A stretch of 64,000 bases of DNA from Ectobius pallidus (taxonomy: Eukaryota > Arthropoda > Insecta > Blattodea > Ectobiidae), in the NCBI GenBank assembly GCA_964059195.1, contig CAXKWD010000003.1:16412606-16476605 (forward strand), written 5' to 3'. The notes below the pieces were generated by a model. It saw nothing but the letters and a program-made list of their open reading frames with translations, was not told the origin of the DNA and ran no database searches. The stretch's first letter is position 1. Each line of letters opens with the position of its first letter. Shown one piece after another: positions 63,928 through 64,000 of this stretch. The position numbers and the translations under genes were made by a program.

Positions 63928-64000
63928 TGTAGGTCTCATTGACTCCATGTATGTTCTGTTTGTCTTTCAATTGTGCAGATTACTTTAAATATTGGCATAG

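Overview
The window looks like intergenic DNA from a large, repeat-rich arthropod genome, most likely an insect and possibly a cockroach (Blattodea). The inference rests on its content: RTE-type reverse transcriptase tails, several tRNA-headed SINEs, mariner, hAT, pogo-like and Harbinger-like elements, Helitrons with CTAG ends, TA-rich microsatellites and AT-rich spacer. I found no convincing host protein gene, rRNA or functional tRNA gene, and no bacterial-style operon. Almost every long open frame is either noise or a decayed piece of a transposon. Identity could not be tested by database search.

Layout. 0-9 kb: a 278-bp MITE, a chimeric Helitron (1.7-2.3 kb), an RTE reverse-transcriptase tail split by a TA-flanked MITE (3.4-4.5 kb), a dead mariner carrying another MITE (4.6-5.7 kb), a Helitron fragment, a long-TIR MITE and a SINE. 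10-21 kb: a palindromic mariner derivative, a hAT MITE, SINEs, three related Helitrons and a pogo-like MITE. 21-28 kb: a TCGATAC-rich MITE, a foldback element invaded by a hAT MITE, SINEs, and the first of two ~820-bp copies of an unclassified element (26.3 and 43.0 kb). 28-36 kb: RTE tails, a pogo-like element invaded by a hAT, and a hAT element that carries a foldback inserted into one half of an internal duplication. 36-47 kb: hAT relics with transposase C-termini, a self-nested element with a GC-rich hairpin (38-39 kb), a tandem-repeat array invaded by two elements (42.0-43.9 kb), a second palindromic mariner derivative and a Helitron split by a SINE. 48-60 kb: a hAT family with nested SINEs, a SINE split by an inverted tRNA-headed repeat, a full Helitron, an RTE tail, and a segmental duplication in which one half is empty and the other holds a 1.8-kb element. 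60-64 kb: a Helitron, a probable Penelope-like endonuclease relic and a hAT with a transposase N-terminal exon.

How the parts work together: there is no pathway. The value of the window is its record of insertion. Target-site duplications, empty sites inside neighbouring duplicates and nesting order allow element ends and relative ages to be read. The most unusual items are (i) repeats made of two tRNA-like heads in inverted orientation, bounded by 11-12 bp duplications; (ii) two palindromic elements whose arms both derive from the 3' end of a mariner gene; (iii) an element inserted into its own sibling; (iv) a Helitron joining the 5' half of one family to the 3' half of another; and (v) the repeated ~820-bp element with a terminal hairpin, G-rich core and a short MPRLKKK start.
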